A DNA stretch of 8,569 bases from Candidatus Krumholzibacteriia bacterium (lineage in GTDB: Bacteria; Krumholzibacteriota; Krumholzibacteriia; LZORAL124-64-63), in the NCBI GenBank assembly GCA_028718575.1, contig JAQULN010000005.1, positions 10,233-18,801 of the forward strand, read 5' to 3'. Shown in pieces: positions 5,433-8,569 of this stretch. Both the position numbers and the translations under genes were made by a program. Position 1 is the stretch's first letter; every line of letters begins with the position of its first letter. The notes beneath the pieces are model-generated. The model was given only the letters and a program-made list of their open reading frames with translations, was not told the DNA's origin and did not search any database.

Positions 5433-5461
5433 TTGAAGCGGCGCGGCGCTTGTGCTAGGAT
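5433..5461 (+). promoter_or_regulatory. Possible promoter of the secreted propeller gene
   Basis: TTGAAG (5433-5438) and TAGGAT (5456-5461) are separated by exactly 17 bases; each matches the sigma70 consensus at 4 of 6 positions. The position leaves a leader of about 95 bases before the ATG at 5563. The match is moderate and could be chance. Confidence 0.4.
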
Positions 5462-5550
5462 GAAAATCGGATCTCATGACGTGCGCTGTCAGCCCGCCTA
5501 CACCTTGCCGCACACCCCGGCACGTCACCCGCTGACCCTCGTTATTATAA

Positions 5551-5556
5551 GGGAGG
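5551..5556 (+). promoter_or_regulatory. Shine-Dalgarno of the secreted propeller gene
   Basis: GGGAGG lies 6 bases before the ATG at 5563 and establishes that start, which also gives an intact signal peptide. Confidence 0.8.
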
Positions 5557-5562
5557 AAGCCT

Positions 5563-7188
5563 ATGTCACGGACGTTGGTAAGAACCGCATTGCTGGGCGC
5601 CGCGGCTGTCGCCCTGATCGCAGGTTCGGTTTGCGCCGAGGCGGTCCGGCATGTCCAGGTCATCGACCAAGACGGGGCGCGCATCGTGACGCGAGTCGGG
5701 CCCACGGAGGCCGCCCCGCCGGATCAGCAGCTGCCGCGCGACGGCGTCATTTGGCATTACAACGACCCGGCAGGAGTCATCCAGAGCTGCGTGCTCTCGG
5801 ACCTCACGTTCGAAACCTGGTTGGGCGTCAACCAGAACGTGCAGCGGCTCATGTACTTCGAAACCCTCGGCGACGGCACGCCGGTCTACGAGCACCCCGT
5901 CAGCGGCGCCAGTCTGGTTACCGTGGGTTCGGCGGAGTCGGCCTCGCTCGTGGCTGTACTGACCGAGAAGAACGACCGCGTCGGCGTTGCGGCATTCAGC
6001 GGCGCCGACGGCAGCGCCCCGATCTGGGGCCATGACTTCGACCCGCTCTACAATGGCGCCGCTCACTTCGGTGTGGACGTGTCGGCTGACGGAGCAATTG
6101 TCGCGGCGGTCGGATTCCAGCGCTCTTCGCCGTACCACAGCAAACTGGTCATCCTCGACGGCGCCACCGGCGCGGTCCTCAACGAGCTGCCCTATGACTT
6201 CTCCGCGACCGCGGTGGAACTGAGCGATGACGGAACGCGCGCTGTTCTTACCGCAGGCGCCAACGTGATCGTCTACGAGATCCCCACGCTGACGCAGTTG
6301 CTCACGTTCAGCGTCAGCGGCTCGGGCGGCGTGGCGCGGATCTCGCGCAACGGCGAGGTCGTCGCGGCCGGCGGATTCAACGCTCGCGCGTTCCGCGACA
6401 CCGGGTCCGGGTGGGTCCAGGTCCACTCGCAGCAGGAATCGACGCAGTGGTACGGCGGGATGGCGATCGCCGGCGACGGCAACACATTGTTCGCGGGCAG
6501 CCGCAACTACTCCAACGAAACGATCACCCTGCGCATCATCGACCTGGTTGCGAACGTGGAAACGGGCCGCTACGTCTCCACCCCGACCGGGTCGTACCAG
6601 GACGTCATCACGCGGGCCGAGGTGTCCATGGACGGTTCGCTCATCGCCGTGGCCACCTGGGGCCAGGAGACCAGACCGCACCCCGAGGTCATGGTCTTCG
6701 ACCGCGAGGCCAATATGATCGGCGGCATCGCCATGCCCGGCTCGGCCTGGACCCTCGACCTGACCGCCAGCGGCCTCTTCCTCGTCGCCGGCGGCAAAAA
6801 CGTGCATGCCAATCAATTCGGCATGGGCGGCGACGCGTACGTCTACGAAACCACCGCGATCGTGCCGATCGAGGAAATCGAGCCGGAGATTCCCGGCGAC
6901 GCGGTGCCCGCGGCGTTCAACCTCGCGCCGAACTTCCCCAATCCCTTCAATCCGTTCACCAACATCGTGTTTTCGCTGCCGCGCGCGGAGCACGTGCGGC
7001 TCGATATCTTCGACGCCCGCGGGCGGCTCGTCCGCACGCTGGCCAACGACCGGTTCGTCCAAGGCGAGCACACGGTGCTTTGGAACGGCGTCGACCAGAA
7101 CGGCCGCAGCGTCTCCTCGGGCACGTATTACTGCCGTCTGCAGAGCGACTCGGGCGTCCGGTCGCGCACGCTTATGCTCGTGAAGTAG
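5563..7188 (+). CDS. Secreted beta-propeller-like protein with C-terminal FlgD/Por-type sorting domain
   Basis: This 541-residue exported protein has no recognised enzymatic motif. Residues 1-25 are a type I signal peptide: basic MSRTLVR, a hydrophobic core, and a cut expected after SVCA25. Residues about 120-430 contain a recurring blade motif of the kind S-x-D/N-G-x-x-V-A-x-x-G, seen near 173 (VSADGAIVAAVG), 220 (LSDDGTRAVLTAG), 260 (ISRNGEVVAAGG), 302, 354 and 400, at 40-52 residue spacing. This indicates a WD40/YVTN-like propeller of at least six blades. Residues 451-541 form a C-terminal domain beginning AFNLAPNFPNPFNPFTNI and running through FDARGRLVRTL and a G-E-H-x-x-x-W-[ND]-G motif to SSGTYYCRLQ. 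This is the FlgD Ig-like or type IX-like sorting domain common in FCB and related candidate phyla. The protein likely sits on or outside the cell surface. The gene diverges from the BMC operon; a functional link is not evident. Confidence 0.85.
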   Translation: MSRTLVRTALLGAAAVALIAGSVCAEAVRHVQVIDQDGARIVTRVGPTEAAPPDQQLPRDGVIWHYNDPAGVIQSCVLSDLTFETWLGVNQNVQRLMYFETLGDGTPVYEHPVSGASLVTVGSAESASLVAVLTEKNDRVGVAAFSGADGSAPIWGHDFDPLYNGAAHFGVDVSADGAIVAAVGFQRSSPYHSKLVILDGATGAVLNELPYDFSATAVELSDDGTRAVLTAGANVIVYEIPTLTQLLTFSVSGSGGVARISRNGEVVAAGGFNARAFRDTGSGWVQVHSQQESTQWYGGMAIAGDGNTLFAGSRNYSNETITLRIIDLVANVETGRYVSTPTGSYQDVITRAEVSMDGSLIAVATWGQETRPHPEVMVFDREANMIGGIAMPGSAWTLDLTASGLFLVAGGKNVHANQFGMGGDAYVYETTAIVPIEEIEPEIPGDAVPAAFNLAPNFPNPFNPFTNIVFSLPRAEHVRLDIFDARGRLVRTLANDRFVQGEHTVLWNGVDQNGRSVSSGTYYCRLQSDSGVRSRTLMLVK

Positions 7189-7216
7189 CGCGGAGCATCC
7201 GGGTTCTCGATCGAGA

Positions 7217-7247
7217 AGAGGGGCGGCGGTTCTTTCGCCGCCCCTCT
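7217..7247 (+). terminator. Strong hairpin, likely terminator of the secreted propeller gene
   Basis: AGAGGGGCGGCG (7217-7228) pairs perfectly with CGCCGCCCCTCT (7236-7247) across a 7-base loop, starting 28 bases after the stop codon. No T-tract follows on either side, so it is a GC-rich hairpin rather than a canonical intrinsic terminator. It lies between convergent genes and could serve both. A 14-base palindrome (TTCTCGATCGAGAA, 7204-7217) directly precedes it. Confidence 0.65.
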
Positions 7248-7272
7248 CGCAACCACGGGGCATGCGGGTTGG

Positions 7273-7288
7273 CATCCCGCCCGGGATG
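7273..7288 (-). terminator. Inverted repeat immediately after the transketolase stop
   Basis: CATCCCG-CC-CGGGATG is a perfect 7-bp inverted repeat touching the stop codon (7291-7289) of the minus-strand gene. As RNA it would form a 6-bp stem with a 4-base loop. It has no T-tract, so a role in termination or 3' end stability is only a suggestion. Confidence 0.3.
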
Positions 7289-8569
7289 TCAGACCGTCTT
7301 TGCTTGCACGTACTCCATGACCTGCCTGAACTGGCTCAACCCGTCGAGGCCGGCCTCCTCCAGAACCATGTCCGCCTGGCCGCTGCCGAGATAGTGGCCC
7401 CGCTGGAACGGGTGCATGGTCAGCCGGCGGCCGCGGTCCGATGCGATCCAGCGGTACATCGTCGGCAACGTGAAGCCGGTGATCCCCATAGCCTCGCGCG
7501 CCAGGGCCTCGGGGAAAAGGCGGCTCCGCTCGGACGCCGGCAGCAGATCGAAGAGTTCAGCGCTCGCCACGTAGTAGATGTTGAGATCGACGCCCTCCTG
7601 CTCGAGCAGCGGCAGGGCGGTCTCGACGAACGCGTAGGTCACGCCGCTCTCCTGCAGCACCACCGTGCCGTCACTCTTTCCGCGGGCCTTTCGCAAGCAG
7701 ACCAGACCGTTGACGGAAGCCGCGGCGGGAGCAAACCCCAGCTTCTGGCGGTCCGGAACCTTCTCGTTCGGCCTCGTCACAAACGGCGCGATGAACGCCG
7801 GTCGCTTGGCGAGCGCCGTCGTGACGAGCGGCCACACGTCCTGTGGTTCCCACGGCGTCAGCGTGATCGCGGTGCCGCGCGGAAAATTCTCCTGCAACAG
7901 TTGCAGCGCCTGCGGATCCGCGTGGGTCGGGCCGTCTTCGCCGGTCTTCAGGCCCGCGTGTCCGCAGACGAGGATGAACGGCGAATAGGGCTCCTGCTTG
8001 AGCGCCTGCCGCGATTGGCCGCCGATGGCGTGGAGCCTGGCCGCAATATGGCCGAGCGGCGCGATGAACGCCCCATAGGAGGAACCGACGCCGATGTTAT
8101 GGCCGAACGTGGAGATGCCCGCCAGGACACCGGCGATCGCGTCCTCGCAGATACCGCCAACGGACAACAGCCTGGCGCCGGAGTTCGTCATCGCGTTGAA
8201 GAAGCCGTCGGGGAATCCCTTGGCGACTTCATTGATGCTGGTGGAGCCGAGCAGATCGGCCGCCGCACTGAGGAAGGCGCCGCCGCTCTTGCGGTTGTAG
8301 TAGTTGAGGACGCGGCCGAGCTGCGCCCGCAGCGTGGTGGACGTCGCCGGCGCGAGCTGCAGGTCCGCGGGGACGGTTGCCGCCGCGCTGCCGCCGGCGG
8401 CCTGGTAAACGGATTCGATCCTGGGTGCGCCGTCGCGCGGCTTTCGCGCGCGGCCGTCGAGGCGCTCTCTAGCCGCGGCGAGCTTCGCGGCGAGCCAGGA
8501 GGTCGTGGCCCGGTTCTTCTCGAGCGCGGAGCGCAGGACGCCGAGCGCTTCCCAGAAGCACTCCTCGTA
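7289..8569 (-). CDS. tkt: Transketolase, C-terminal 426 residues (5' end beyond the window)
   Basis: The frame is open from the right edge to the stop at 7289, so the gene is cut by the window. Transketolases are about 650-700 residues, and the N-terminal thiamine-diphosphate-binding domain is missing here. Internal ATGs such as 8191 are not starts, because clear homology continues upstream (LNYYNRKSGGAFLSAAADLLGST). The pyrimidine-binding domain contains GGICEDAIAGVLAGIS, with the catalytic Glu in the expected place, and HAGLKTGEDGPTHADPQ, matching the GLGEDGPTHQP motif of E. coli TktA. The C-terminal domain includes VDLNIYYVASAELFDLLP and MVLEEAGL. The usual R-E around the catalytic Glu reads I-C-E, so this is a divergent subfamily. 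It exchanges two-carbon units between pentose- and triose-phosphates, possibly feeding or draining the nearby BMC pathway. Confidence 0.87.
   Translation of the reverse strand, partial: YEECFWEALGVLRSALEKNRATTSWLAAKLAAARERLDGRARKPRDGAPRIESVYQAAGGSAAATVPADLQLAPATSTTLRAQLGRVLNYYNRKSGGAFLSAAADLLGSTSINEVAKGFPDGFFNAMTNSGARLLSVGGICEDAIAGVLAGISTFGHNIGVGSSYGAFIAPLGHIAARLHAIGGQSRQALKQEPYSPFILVCGHAGLKTGEDGPTHADPQALQLLQENFPRGTAITLTPWEPQDVWPLVTTALAKRPAFIAPFVTRPNEKVPDRQKLGFAPAAASVNGLVCLRKARGKSDGTVVLQESGVTYAFVETALPLLEQEGVDLNIYYVASAELFDLLPASERSRLFPEALAREAMGITGFTLPTMYRWIASDRGRRLTMHPFQRGHYLGSGQADMVLEEAGLDGLSQFRQVMEYVQAKTV

Larger units (their letters stand above)
5104..5562. other. Divergent intergenic regulatory region
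   Basis: These 459 bases separate the minus-strand BMC operon from the plus-strand secreted-protein gene. They hold the three palindromes, the predicted BMC promoter, a weaker plus-strand promoter and the leader of the plus-strand gene. A further small palindrome, CCATG-GA-CATGG, lies at 5116-5127 just upstream of the regulator start. Short open frames in this stretch (for example minus strand 5239-5430) show no family resemblance or ribosome-binding site and are not called. Nothing else was recognised between 5303 and 5430. Confidence 0.7.

Noticed and set aside
5603..5640. Lipoprotein signal at the secreted protein N-terminus (Cys24)
   Set aside because: The residues before Cys24 (A-G-S-V) do not form a lipobox; a type I cleavage after Ala25 fits better.
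5566..7275. 569-codon minus-strand frame opposite the secreted propeller gene
   Set aside because: It is a His/Arg/Asp-rich shadow of a plus-strand gene that has a signal peptide, propeller repeats and a recognised C-terminal domain.
1..8569. CRISPR arrays, tRNA or rRNA genes, insertion sequences
   Set aside because: No regularly spaced repeats, transposase-like protein, terminal inverted repeats or RNA-gene signatures were seen on reading both strands.

Overview
The window is GC-rich, tightly packed bacterial DNA from a metagenome-style contig. Bases 1-12 are the end of an Illumina adapter, so the left edge is a true contig end. The right edge cuts through a gene. A secreted protein with a C-terminal FlgD/Por-type domain (NFPNPFNPFT...) points to a GC-rich lineage of the FCB-related candidate phyla, such as Eisenbacteria-, Krumholzibacteria- or Latescibacteria-like groups. 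This is inferred from protein style only; there is no marker gene.

Positions 5103 down to 13 (minus strand) hold one operon for a bacterial microcompartment (BMC). In transcription order it encodes a small winged-helix regulator, a fused RpiB-DeoC sugar-phosphate enzyme, a double-disc type BMC-T shell protein, a BMC-H hexamer, a BMC-P pentamer, a CoA-acylating aldehyde dehydrogenase, a PduT/HO-T1-like BMC-T, and the first 13 codons of a second BMC-P cut off by the adapter. Overlaps or gaps of a few bases join everything after the regulator. The enzyme set fits the class called 'sugar phosphate utilizing' (SPU) BMCs: DeoC cleaves 2-deoxyribose-5-phosphate to glyceraldehyde-3-phosphate and acetaldehyde, the shell retains the aldehyde, and the dehydrogenase makes acetyl-CoA and NADH. 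The role of the RpiB half is less clear, because its catalytic Cys is replaced by Asp. No phosphotransacylase, alcohol dehydrogenase or kinase is visible; they may lie past the contig end.

Positions 5104-5562 are a regulatory intergenic region. It holds three copies of a palindrome of the form (A)CTTCA-N5-TGAAG(T). One lies on the start codon of the regulator gene, one directly abuts the -10 of a convincing minus-strand promoter, and one lies further upstream. This looks like an autoregulatory operator set for the BMC regulator.

Positions 5563-7188 (plus strand) encode a secreted beta-propeller-like protein with a signal peptide and a C-terminal sorting/FlgD-like domain, followed by a strong hairpin. 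Positions 7289-8569 (minus strand) hold the C-terminal two thirds of a divergent transketolase, a pentose-phosphate enzyme that could link metabolically to the BMC substrate but is not in the same transcript.
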